A stretch of 6,207 nucleotides of DNA from an uncultured Eubacteriales bacterium. Its GTDB lineage: Bacteria; Bacillota; Clostridia; Lachnospirales; Bianqueaceae. A model generated the notes under the pieces. That model saw only the letters and a program-made list of their open reading frames with translations, was not told where the DNA came from and searched no databases. This document shows, piece by piece, positions 1 to 5,978 of the stretch. A program made the translations under genes and the position numbers. The first letter of the stretch is position 1; every line of letters begins with the position of its first letter. The DNA lies in NCBI GenBank assembly GCA_902782895.1, contig CACZPA010000154.1, forward strand, positions 1 through 6,207, read 5' to 3'.

Positions 1-1
1 C

Positions 2-1843
2 GCAACGGACCCGGATCGTGAAGGCGAGGCGATTTCCTGGCATCTGATGAGTGCTCTGGGCTTGGATAAATCCAATACCAGACGGGTCACTTTCAACGAG
101 ATTACCAAGGATACCGTCAAGAACGCTTTCAAAAAAGCAAGAGATATAGATGAGAATCTTGTAGACGCGCAGCAGGCAAGACGAGTGCTGGACCGTATCG
201 TCGGATACGAAATCAGCCCTGTTCTCTGGAAAAAAGTACGCAGGGGATTAAGCGCAGGGCGGGTTCAGTCTGCCGCGCTTAAGCTTCTCTGTGACCGGGA
301 GAATGAGATCGCGGACTTTGTTCAGGAGGAGTACTGGTCTGTCGAAGCGGAATTCATTAAAGAGAAAGCACGCGGATTTCTGCTTGCGAAGCTGACCAGA
401 GTCGGCCGGGATAAGGCGGAGATCGCAACCGGCGGCGAAGCGGACGATCTGATCAGCAGGATTCAGAACTGCGCCTCTTTCACGGTCACAGAGATAAAAA
501 CAGGTAAAAGATCTCGCAGAGCGCCGCTGCCGTTCACAACAAGCACCCTGCAGCAGGAAGCTTCCCACCGGCTTGGTTTCACACCAGCAAGGACTATGCA
601 GGTCGCGCAGCAATTGTATGAGGGGATCAGCATCCATGGGACTTCGCAGGGACTGATCACCTATCTGCGTACGGATTCGACTCGTATTTCAGAAGAAGCG
701 GATCGGGCCGCACGGGATCTGATTATCGCCAGATTCGGCAAAGAGTATGATGGTCCGCATACACAGGCGGCATCTGCGAGAAGAATTCAGGATGCGCATG
801 AAGCGATTCGTCCGACAACTCTGAATCTGACACCGGAGTCGATCGTTTCCGAGCTGACAAAAGAACAATACCGCTTATATAAGCTGATTTATGAACGCTT
901 CCTTGCAAGCAGGATGGCTGCCGCCGTATATGATACGATGCAGATCACGCTGACCGGAGGTGAATTTGAATTCGTCGCGTCCGGATCCACGCTTGCTTTT
1001 CCCGGATTCCTTTCCGTATACAAGGATGCCGCTGAGGATGAGGAAGAGAAGTTCCATACGATTACAGGGCTTGCGGAAGGCGACACCGTAACAATCCGTA
1101 ATATCGAGGGACATCAGCATTTCACTCAGCCGCCGGCACGGTATACAGAGGCTTCTCTGATCAAAACACTGGAGGAGAATGGAGTCGGAAGGCCAAGCAC
1201 GTATGCGCCGATACTGACGACACTGCTCACCAGAGCCTATATTACGAAAGAAAAGAAGGTCATCTATGTGACGGAGCTGGGCATGACCGTCAATCAGATG
1301 ATCAGCAATTATTTCAAAGAGATCGTGGATATCGGTTTTACCGCGGAGATGGAGAAGAGACTGGATACCGTTGAAGAAGGACAGGTCCAGTGGCGTAAGG
1401 TTATCGGAGATTTCTACAGTGGCTTCGAGCCGCAGGTACAGAAGGCGCAGACAGAACTGGAGAAGGTCGAAGTTCCAGTTGAACTGACCGATAAGATATG
1501 CGATAAATGCGGCAAGAGGATGATTCTGCGAAACGGACGCTTCGGTAAGTTCTACGGGTGTTCAGGGTTCCCGGCATGCCGTAATACCGTTCCGTATCAT
1601 GAATATGTTGAGGGCGTGCAGTGTCCGTTATGCGGATCGCAGATAGAGATCTGTATTTCACAGAAAAAGCGCACATATTACCGTTGCGCGGATTCGCAGA
1701 AGTGCAGCTTTATCTCGTGGGACAGACCGGTTGCCAAGAAGTGTCCAAGATGCGGCAGCTATATGGTCGAGAAGAAAGGAAGGACAACCAGATTCTGCTG
1801 TTCTTCCAAAGAATGCGGTTACAGCGAGAAAGCAGAGAGCTGA
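2..1843 (+). CDS. topA: DNA topoisomerase I (type IA), 5'-truncated by window edge
   Basis: This enzyme relaxes negatively supercoiled DNA by single-strand cleavage and passage. The reading frame is open from base 2 and gives 613 visible residues. It begins inside the Toprim metal-binding motif (ATDPDREGEA; acidic residues D3, D5, E7), so about 110 N-terminal residues lie upstream of the window. The ATG at base 47 is internal, not the start. Further landmarks are GRVQS at about 86-90, the catalytic tyrosine Y221 in GLITYLRTDS, and RYTEASL...GRPSTYA at about 380-404. Three C-terminal C4 zinc ribbons follow: C500/C503/C520/C526, C541/C544/C562/C568 and C581/C584/C599 or C600/C605. The last presumably bind single-stranded DNA, as in other bacterial TopA proteins. 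The gene ends in TGA with no hairpin terminator behind it, so read-through into the sigma factor gene 76 bases on is possible. Lysine codons are mixed AAA/AAG, unlike rpsB and tsf. The identity is certain. Confidence 0.98.
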   Translation, partial: ATDPDREGEAISWHLMSALGLDKSNTRRVTFNEITKDTVKNAFKKARDIDENLVDAQQARRVLDRIVGYEISPVLWKKVRRGLSAGRVQSAALKLLCDRENEIADFVQEEYWSVEAEFIKEKARGFLLAKLTRVGRDKAEIATGGEADDLISRIQNCASFTVTEIKTGKRSRRAPLPFTTSTLQQEASHRLGFTPARTMQVAQQLYEGISIHGTSQGLITYLRTDSTRISEEADRAARDLIIARFGKEYDGPHTQAASARRIQDAHEAIRPTTLNLTPESIVSELTKEQYRLYKLIYERFLASRMAAAVYDTMQITLTGGEFEFVASGSTLAFPGFLSVYKDAAEDEEEKFHTITGLAEGDTVTIRNIEGHQHFTQPPARYTEASLIKTLEENGVGRPSTYAPILTTLLTRAYITKEKKVIYVTELGMTVNQMISNYFKEIVDIGFTAEMEKRLDTVEEGQVQWRKVIGDFYSGFEPQVQKAQTELEKVEVPVELTDKICDKCGKRMILRNGRFGKFYGCSGFPACRNTVPYHEYVEGVQCPLCGSQIEICISQKKRTYYRCADSQKCSFISWDRPVAKKCPRCGSYMVEKKGRTTRFCCSSKECGYSEKAES

Positions 1844-1902
1844 ACCGGGCTTATCTTATCATAATTAACTTTTATCTGATCAGGAACACAGATTTGCGGA
1901 CA

Positions 1903-1930
1903 TCCTTTTCCTATAGATTATGGGAAAGGA
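1903..1930 (+). promoter_or_regulatory. Hairpin enclosing the sigma factor start codon
   Basis: TCCTTTTCC (1903-1911) pairs with GGGAAAGGA (1922-1930) over 9 base pairs, one of them G-U. The 10-base loop (1912-1921) holds the A and U of the start codon, and its G opens the 3' arm. No Shine-Dalgarno sequence lies upstream; the region before the ATG is pyrimidine-rich. Such a structure would be expected to limit ribosome access unless melted or displaced. The pairing is read directly from the sequence; a regulatory role is inference. It could also be a DNA-level inverted repeat. Confidence 0.45.
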
Positions 1931-2687
1931 CTATTATAAAGAATATGTGCCTTACGGCATTACTCATGCGGAATATCAGAAGACATGGGCTTCTTATTGT
2001 GCAAACCGGGACCTGGAATCACGGAATCGGCTGATCCTGTGGAACCAGCGTCTGCTGCGGTTTACGATCGCTTTCTATATGTCCGGGATACCCAAGGAGG
2101 TGCCCTATGAAGATCTTCTCGGTTACGGACAGATCGGCCTGATCGAAGCATTGGAGCGCTATGATCCGCAGATGGATACAGAGTTTTCCACTTATGCGGT
2201 CCTGAAGATCCGCAGTTATATCGATGACGGGATCTGCCAGTCCATGGGAATCTCACGCCGCCTGTATTATAGACTCAGACAGGAGGAAGGGATCCGGGAG
2301 CAGTTCAAGAATACGCTCGGCAGGGAGCCGACGGATGAAGAGATCGCTTTTCACGCGGGCATTTCTTTAGAAATGTTCCGCGCATACAGACGTAAGGCGA
2401 TCGCTGTGATGCAAGGCGCGAGCCTTACAGATACGGCCTATAGAATCGGTATTCCGGAGAGCACTCTGACACATAAAGAGATGATCCGTGAACTGAAAAC
2501 TCTGGTTGGACGGCTTTCAGGTGAGGAGAAAGCTCTCCTGCAGCATGTGATCGGTCAAGGAGATTCCATACGAAAGGCAAGCAGAGAGACCGGCATTTCG
2601 CGCTATCGGGCGGGACGGATCTATAAGGCGGCAATCGCGAATCTTCGCAAACAGATGGACAAAAAAGGTCTGTCTCCCGGGGACTGA
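1920..2687 (+). CDS. Sigma-70 family RNA polymerase sigma factor, SigD/FliA-like
   Basis: This 255-residue protein should bind core RNA polymerase and direct it to a subset of promoters. Region 2 spans about 32-118. It includes the core-binding stretch EDLLGYGQIGLIEALERYDP (64-83) and the -10-contacting stretch EFSTYAVLKIRSYIDDGI (88-105), close to the Bacillus SigD pattern (IPK...DL...G..GL..ALE.(F/Y)DP, then F.TYA...IR..I.DG). Region 3 is about 122-165 (LGREPTDEEIAFHAGIS). Region 4 is about 190-246, with a helix-turn-helix (SIRKASRETGISRYRAGRIYKAAIANLRK) recognisable but divergent. Absence of region 1.1 and the short length argue against the housekeeping sigma. The ATG at 1920 is forced: TAG lies two codons upstream, and the next candidate, GTG at 1947, has no well-spaced binding site. 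There is no Shine-Dalgarno sequence, and the start lies in a hairpin. The position between topA and rpsB matches the end of the fla/che operon in B. subtilis, where sigD resides. No anti-sigma factor or flagellar gene is in view. Family certain; SigD subgroup likely; regulon unknown. Confidence 0.87.
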   Translation: MGKDYYKEYVPYGITHAEYQKTWASYCANRDLESRNRLILWNQRLLRFTIAFYMSGIPKEVPYEDLLGYGQIGLIEALERYDPQMDTEFSTYAVLKIRSYIDDGICQSMGISRRLYYRLRQEEGIREQFKNTLGREPTDEEIAFHAGISLEMFRAYRRKAIAVMQGASLTDTAYRIGIPESTLTHKEMIRELKTLVGRLSGEEKALLQHVIGQGDSIRKASRETGISRYRAGRIYKAAIANLRKQMDKKGLSPGD

Positions 2688-2782
2688 TATGATTTCTGAT
2701 CCGTATCTTCAGTGGCAGAGGGACGTACTGCTGAATTTCCGTAACTTTCGCTTTATTTGTCATAATTTCCTCAAAAAAACAC

Positions 2783-2811
2783 TTGATTTTTCATATTGCA
2801 TTTAGTATACT
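2783..2811 (+). promoter_or_regulatory. Sigma-A promoter for rpsB-tsf
   Basis: TTGATT (2783-2788) and TATACT (2806-2811) are separated by exactly 17 bases, close to the TTGACA/TATAAT consensus. An A/T-rich tract including seven consecutive A residues (about 2761-2782) lies just upstream and could act as an UP element, as expected for a ribosomal protein operon. Transcription would start near 2818, giving a leader of about 114 bases before rpsB. Confidence 0.8.
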
Positions 2812-2819
2812 GATAAACG

Positions 2820-2900
2820 GCCTTTAAAAAGGCACAAAATCCACACTTTTCCGGATAACGGCCGGAGTGCTTCCACAGGAAGTGGGCCGCGCAGACCGGA
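2820..2900 (+). promoter_or_regulatory. Structured rpsB 5' leader, possible S2 autoregulatory element
   Basis: The leader contains a small hairpin GCCTTT/AAAGGC (2820-2833). Beyond it is a nested structure: TCCGG (2850-2854) with CCGGA (2896-2900), CGGCC (2859-2863) with GGCCG (2885-2889), and an apical stem CTTCC (2870-2874) with GGAAG (2878-2882) around the loop ACA. TCCGG at 2850 can instead pair with CCGGA at 2862-2866, which would break the second stem, so two exclusive folds exist. The outer stem ends one base before the GAGGAGG at 2902-2908. Ribosomal protein operons commonly have leaders bound by one of their own products; S2 as the ligand is inference. Confidence 0.45.
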
Positions 2901-2917
2901 TGAGGAGGAAAAAACCA

Positions 2918-2935
2918 ATGGAGGGTGTAGTATGA
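2918..2935 (+). CDS. Possible five-codon leader peptide overlapping the rpsB start
   Basis: ATG GAG GGT GTA GTA TGA encodes MEGVV and stops in an ATGA overlap with the rpsB start codon at 2932. It has its own strong Shine-Dalgarno sequence, GAGGAGG (2902-2908), 9 bases before the ATG. The separate rpsB ribosome binding site, GGAGGG (2920-2925), lies inside this mini-ORF. The arrangement would allow ribosomes ending the short peptide to restart on rpsB. It may instead be a chance ATG behind a duplicated purine tract. Translation is not shown. Confidence 0.35.
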   Translation: MEGVV

Positions 2936-3675
2936 GTGTTATTTCTATGAAGCAGCTTCTGGAAGCGGGTGTACATTTCGGACATCAGACCCGTCGCTGG
3001 AACCCCAAGATGGCTCCTTACATTTTCACGGAGCGTAATGGTATCTACATTATTGACCTGCAGAAGACAAGCCGCAAGGTTGACGAGGCTTATGACGCAG
3101 TCAAGAAGATCGCCGGAGAGGGCGGCAAGGTTCTGTTTGTAGGAACCAAGAAGCAGGCACAGGAAGCTGTCAAGACCGAAGCAGAGCGCTGCGGTATGTA
3201 CTATGTAAACAACCGTTGGCTCGGCGGAATGCTGACCAACTTCAAGACGATCCGCAGCCGTATCGACCGCATGATCGCTCTGGAGACCATGGAGCAGGAC
3301 GGAACATTCGACGTACTTCCCAAGAAGGAAGTTCTGAACCTGAAGGCTGAGCTGGACAAGCTGCAGAAGAACCTGAACGGTATCCGCGATATGAAGCAGA
3401 TCCCGGACATGATCTTCGTAGTTGATCCCCGCAAGGAGCACATCGCGATTCAGGAAGCACATATTCTGAACATCCCGCTGGTAGGTATTGTTGATACCAA
3501 CTGCGATCCGGATGAGATCGATTATGTAATCCCGGGTAATGACGACGCAATCCGTGCGGTTAAGCTGATCGCCGGCACAGTAGCGGACGCGGTTATCGAG
3601 GCGAATCAGGGCGAACAGATGAATCCTGCCGAGGAGCCTGAGGAAGCCGTAGAAGCTGAGGCTGAAGAGGAATAA
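2932..3675 (+). CDS. rpsB: 30S ribosomal protein S2
   Basis: S2 is a protein of the 30S subunit that binds late in assembly and helps position S1 or the mRNA. The 247-residue length is normal for the family. The N-terminal S2 signature is visible (MKQLLEAGVHFGHQTRRWNPK, about 6-26), then NRWLGGMLTNFKTIRSRIDR in the middle and the second signature PDMIFVVDPRKEHIAIQEA (about 158-177). The protein ends in a very acidic tail (EEPEEAVEAEAEEE), common in Firmicutes S2. The ATG at 2932 has GGAGGG 6 bases upstream. All 19 lysine codons are AAG, a mark of very high expression that contrasts with topA and the downstream epimerase. It is followed after 23 bases by tsf, with no terminator between, and is driven by the promoter at 2783-2811. 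Confidence 0.99.
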   Translation: MSVISMKQLLEAGVHFGHQTRRWNPKMAPYIFTERNGIYIIDLQKTSRKVDEAYDAVKKIAGEGGKVLFVGTKKQAQEAVKTEAERCGMYYVNNRWLGGMLTNFKTIRSRIDRMIALETMEQDGTFDVLPKKEVLNLKAELDKLQKNLNGIRDMKQIPDMIFVVDPRKEHIAIQEAHILNIPLVGIVDTNCDPDEIDYVIPGNDDAIRAVKLIAGTVADAVIEANQGEQMNPAEEPEEAVEAEAEEE

Positions 3676-3698
3676 TTCTATTTCGGGAGGTATACAAG

Positions 3699-4616
3699 AT
3701 GGCTATTACAGCAGCAATGGTTAAGGAACTGCGTGAGAAGACCGGTTCCGGTATGATGGATTGCAAGAAGGCTCTTGAGCAGACAGGCGGAGATATGGAA
3801 GCCGCTATCGACGAGCTGAGAAAGAAAGGCCTTGCGACCGCGCAGAAGAGAGCGGGACGTATCGCCGCAGAGGGACTGACTGCTGTTATCGTTAGCGAAG
3901 ACAGCAAGACCGCTGGCGTTGTTGAAGTTAACTCCGAGACCGATTTCGTTGCAAATAACGACCTTTTCCGTTCTTTCGTTAAGGAAGTCGCGGATCAGGC
4001 TCTGATCGCTGATACCAGTGATATCGACACATTCCTGAACAGCAAGTGGCATCTGGATGAGACCAAGACCGTTAATGACGCTCTGGTCGACAAGATCTCC
4101 GTTATCCGTGAGAATCTTAAGATCCGCCGCGTGCAGATGCTCAAGAGCGACTGCTACATAGGATCTTATGTACATGGCGGCGGACGCATCTCCGTTCTGG
4201 TTGCTGCCAAGAGCGACGTTGTAAATGACGAGTTCAAGGAAGCTGTTAAGAATGTCGCGATGCAGGTATGCTCCATGAAGCCCGAGTACAAGAGCGAAGC
4301 GGATATCCCGCAGGAAGTTCTGGACCATGAGCGCGCGATTCTGATGGAGCAGGCTGCTTCCGAAGGCAAGCCGCAGGCAATCCTTGCGAAGATGGTAGAA
4401 GGCCGTCTGAAGAAGGAAATGAAAGAGCTCTGCCTGATGGATCAGCTCTTCTTCCGCGATCAGGAGATCAGCGTTGCCAAGTATCTGGATCAGGTTTCCA
4501 AGAATATCGGAAGCAAGATCGAGATCGAGTCCTACATTCGTTTCGAGACCGGTGAGGGAATCGAGAAGAAGCAGGAGAACTTTGCTGAGGAAGTTGCCAA
4601 GCAGATGAAGGCGTAA
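3699..4616 (+). CDS. tsf: Translation elongation factor Ts
   Basis: EF-Ts is the guanine-nucleotide exchange factor that recharges EF-Tu from the GDP to the GTP form in the cytoplasm. The 305-residue protein starts with a UBA-like domain carrying signature 1 (LREKTGSGMMDCKKAL, 11-26). Signature 2 follows (EVNSETDFVANN, about 76-87), whose D82-F83 correspond to the pair that disturbs the EF-Tu magnesium site. A YVHGGGRISVLV segment (about 147-158) belongs to the core subdomains. The C-terminal part (KYLDQVSKNIGSKIEIESYIRFETGEG) is typical. The start is set by GGGAGG (3685-3690), 8 bases before the ATG. It is co-transcribed with rpsB, and codons are strongly biased, with lysine nearly always AAG. 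A hairpin terminator follows 57 bases after the stop. Identity is certain. Confidence 0.99.
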   Translation: MAITAAMVKELREKTGSGMMDCKKALEQTGGDMEAAIDELRKKGLATAQKRAGRIAAEGLTAVIVSEDSKTAGVVEVNSETDFVANNDLFRSFVKEVADQALIADTSDIDTFLNSKWHLDETKTVNDALVDKISVIRENLKIRRVQMLKSDCYIGSYVHGGGRISVLVAAKSDVVNDEFKEAVKNVAMQVCSMKPEYKSEADIPQEVLDHERAILMEQAASEGKPQAILAKMVEGRLKKEMKELCLMDQLFFRDQEISVAKYLDQVSKNIGSKIEIESYIRFETGEGIEKKQENFAEEVAKQMKA

Positions 4617-4635
4617 TTCTTCGGACAGAAGAATT
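4615..4635 (+). other. Small hairpin at the tsf stop codon
   Basis: AATTCTTC (4615-4622) pairs perfectly with GAAGAATT (4628-4635) around a 5-base loop; the first two bases are the end of the TAA stop. It has no T-tract, so it is not a terminator itself. It could protect the 3' end of the rpsB-tsf message or be incidental. Confidence 0.3.
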
Positions 4636-4673
4636 TGCTTTGTAAAGCATCTCATACAGCTTAAACAGTTGAG

Positions 4674-4705
4674 ACCGGTTCTGCCGTGAGGCGGGACCGG
4701 TTTTT
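4674..4705 (+). terminator. Rho-independent terminator of rpsB-tsf
   Basis: ACCGGTTCTGCC (4674-4685) pairs with GGCGGGACCGGT (4690-4701) to form a 12-bp GC-rich stem containing two G-U pairs. It is capped by the stable GNRA-type tetraloop GTGA and followed by five T residues (4701-4705). It lies 57 bases after the tsf stop and separates the translation operon from the epimerase gene. Confidence 0.93.
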
Positions 4706-4741
4706 CTATGTCACGAATGTATAAAAATACGACAAATACCC

Positions 4742-4779
4742 TTGTTAGTCTTGACTAACTGGCATATAAACAATAAAAT
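4742..4779 (+). promoter_or_regulatory. Overlapping sigma-A-like promoters for the epimerase unit
   Basis: Two -35/-10 pairs overlap, each with a 17-base spacer. TTGACT (4751-4756) with TAAAAT (4774-4779) matches consensus at five of six bases in each box. TTGTTA (4742-4747) with TATAAA (4765-4770) is the second. The first would start transcription near 4786, giving a leader of about 30 bases before the ATG at 4815. The pair lies directly after the tsf terminator, so the downstream genes have their own transcription start. Confidence 0.65.
4744..4759 (+). promoter_or_regulatory. Palindromic operator candidate over the -35 box
   Basis: GTTAGTC-TT-GACTAAC is a perfect 7-bp inverted repeat with a 2-base centre. 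It covers the TTGACT -35 box and most of the alternative TTGTTA box. That position is typical for a repressor that blocks RNA polymerase binding. I cannot assign the regulator; the short dyad fits a dimeric helix-turn-helix protein, and no candidate regulator gene is in the window. Confidence 0.5.
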
Positions 4780-4814
4780 GAGTGAAAATAATATCACGAG
4801 AGGATGGCTGCAGC

Positions 4815-5888
4815 ATGAGAATCACCGGGATTGAAATCGAGAAGTTTTCTGTACCGACCAAAGAACCGTTTCGCGTTGCTTTCGGCTTAATTACGGAATC
4901 AGACAGCTGGATCGTTAAGGTACATACGGATGAGGGGATAACCGGTATAGGTTCCGCATCACCGTTGGGATTTGTTACAGGGGAAACCATCGACACATGC
5001 CGTATTGTTATGCAGCTTTTTGCAGATGCAGTAATCGGCGCGGATCCAACGGATATTCAGGGCATTCATAAGATTATGGACGGCATTATCTATGGAAACG
5101 GTTCCGCAAAATGCGCTTTTGACGTCGCGTGCTATGACATACTCGGAAAAACAAAGGGCCTTCCTGTCTACAAGCTGCTTGGCGGAACGGATCCCGTCGT
5201 ACATAACGATATTACGATCGGGATCGACGAACCGGTCAAAATGCAGGCCAAAGCCGACGAATATGTTCACCGGAAAGGCTTCGATATCCTGAAAGTTAAA
5301 ACGGGTATCTCCTTAGAGGACGATATCGACGCGCTGACAAGGATCCGCGAGACAGCAGGAGATAAAGTACGGATCCGTATCGACGCGAATCAGGGATACA
5401 ATGTCGCGACGGCGCTGGAAGCGCTAAAAGAGTTCGAACAGCTTGGTGTTGACGCGGCGGAGCAGTGCCTGCCGTGGTGGGACCTGGAAGGCGCGGCAGA
5501 ACTCATGGAAAAGAATACGACTTCCGTAAAGCTGATGCTGGATGAGTCGATCCATACGCCGTATGACGCCATGCGTGCCGCCAAGATGCACTGCGCGGAT
5601 TATTTCAATATCAAGCTGATGAAATGCGGCGGCCTGTACGCGGGCGCGCAGATTGCGGATATTGCCGGAGAGTACGGTATCGGCTGCATGGTTGGCTGCA
5701 TGGAGGAGAATAAGATCAGCCTGACGGCCGGGATCAGCCTGGTTGCGGCGAAACCGGCGATTGTGGAAGCGGACTGCGACAGTTTCATGTTCTTTAAGAA
5801 CGATGATGACGGCATCTCGGGCGGTTTTACCAGAAACGGCGGATATTTCACGCTGCTGGAGAAACCCGGCCTTGGCATCGACCTGTAA
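4815..5888 (+). CDS. Enolase-superfamily enzyme, dipeptide-epimerase-like
   Basis: Members of this branch epimerise the second residue of dipeptides through a metal-stabilised enolate; the best-known act on L-Ala-D-Glu from peptidoglycan. The 357-residue protein has the usual capping domain and a barrel with all catalytic residues: K160-V-K162 (ILKVKTG), metal ligands D190 (RIDANQG), E216 (AAEQCLP) and D243 (LMLDES), and the opposite lysine K267 (FNIKLMKCGG). A D320-C-D322 pair after CMVGCMEENK matches the DxD that holds the substrate amino group in dipeptide epimerases. From memory of Bacillus YkfB, the Arg24 that binds the glutamate side chain is replaced by G24 here (PFRVAFG), so the dipeptide preferred is probably not Ala-Glu. 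No signal peptide is seen, so it is cytoplasmic. I chose the ATG at 4815 because GAGAGGA (4798-4804) lies 10 bases upstream; a GTG at 4782 would add 11 poorly conserved residues and leave no binding site. Lysine codons are mixed. It probably shares a transcript with the serine hydrolase 90 bases on. Muconate or o-succinylbenzoate enzymes are less likely alternatives. Confidence 0.88.
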   Translation: MRITGIEIEKFSVPTKEPFRVAFGLITESDSWIVKVHTDEGITGIGSASPLGFVTGETIDTCRIVMQLFADAVIGADPTDIQGIHKIMDGIIYGNGSAKCAFDVACYDILGKTKGLPVYKLLGGTDPVVHNDITIGIDEPVKMQAKADEYVHRKGFDILKVKTGISLEDDIDALTRIRETAGDKVRIRIDANQGYNVATALEALKEFEQLGVDAAEQCLPWWDLEGAAELMEKNTTSVKLMLDESIHTPYDAMRAAKMHCADYFNIKLMKCGGLYAGAQIADIAGEYGIGCMVGCMEENKISLTAGISLVAAKPAIVEADCDSFMFFKNDDDGISGGFTRNGGYFTLLEKPGLGIDL

Positions 5889-5902
5889 ACCGGTCTTGCA
5901 CG

Positions 5903-5966
5903 AACAAATCATATATGTAACAGATCAGATACTTTACAGATCATATACGTAACAGACATCTATATA
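5903..5966 (+). repeat. Degenerate 16-bp tandem repeat, four units
   Basis: Four successive 16-base units are AACAAATCATATATGT (5903), AACAGATCAGATACTT (5919), TACAGATCATATACGT (5935) and AACAGACATCTATATA (5951, the most diverged). The approximate consensus is AACAGATCATATACGT. Units one and three share ATCATATAYGTAACAGA, continuing into the next unit, with one mismatch in 17 bases. The block fills most of the gap between the epimerase and the serine hydrolase and its last bases run into the AGGAGG. It might bind a regulator or be a slippage-made minisatellite. Confidence 0.7.
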
Positions 5967-5978
5967 GGAGGAACCGAC

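Noticed and set aside
1844..1919. A promoter for the sigma factor (TATAGA at 1912-1917 as -10)
   Set aside because: No -35-like box lies 16-18 bases upstream, and transcription would begin after the start codon.
1621..2034. An open frame of 137 codons spanning the topA 3' end and the sigma factor start in another frame
   Set aside because: It overlaps the zinc ribbons of topA and the conserved start of the sigma factor, and its translation resembles no family.
2824..3462. A 212-codon open frame on the minus strand opposite rpsB and its leader
   Set aside because: Same cause: antisense to a codon-biased ribosomal gene, and no recognisable protein features.
4637..4648. GCTTTGTAAAGC as a second hairpin after tsf
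   Set aside because: At most four or five weak pairs with a tiny loop; too small to support.
3678..4655. A 325-codon open frame on the minus strand opposite tsf
   Set aside because: It mirrors tsf almost exactly. The strong codon bias of tsf removes stops on the opposite strand; the predicted product is a leucine-rich sequence with no family motif or ribosome site that I can see.
4782..4814. GTG at 4782 as the start of the epimerase
   Set aside because: It adds 11 residues before the conserved MRITGIE start, uses a rarer codon and lies upstream of the only good Shine-Dalgarno sequence (4798-4804).
4778..4834. An 18-residue ORF (ATG at 4778) overlapping the epimerase start, as a leader peptide
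   Set aside because: Its ATG lies in the -10 box of the better promoter and has no ribosome site, so it would not normally be translated.
5889..5978. A promoter inside the repeats (TTTACA, TATATA)
   Set aside because: The candidate boxes are 22 bases apart; no pair with a normal spacer was found.
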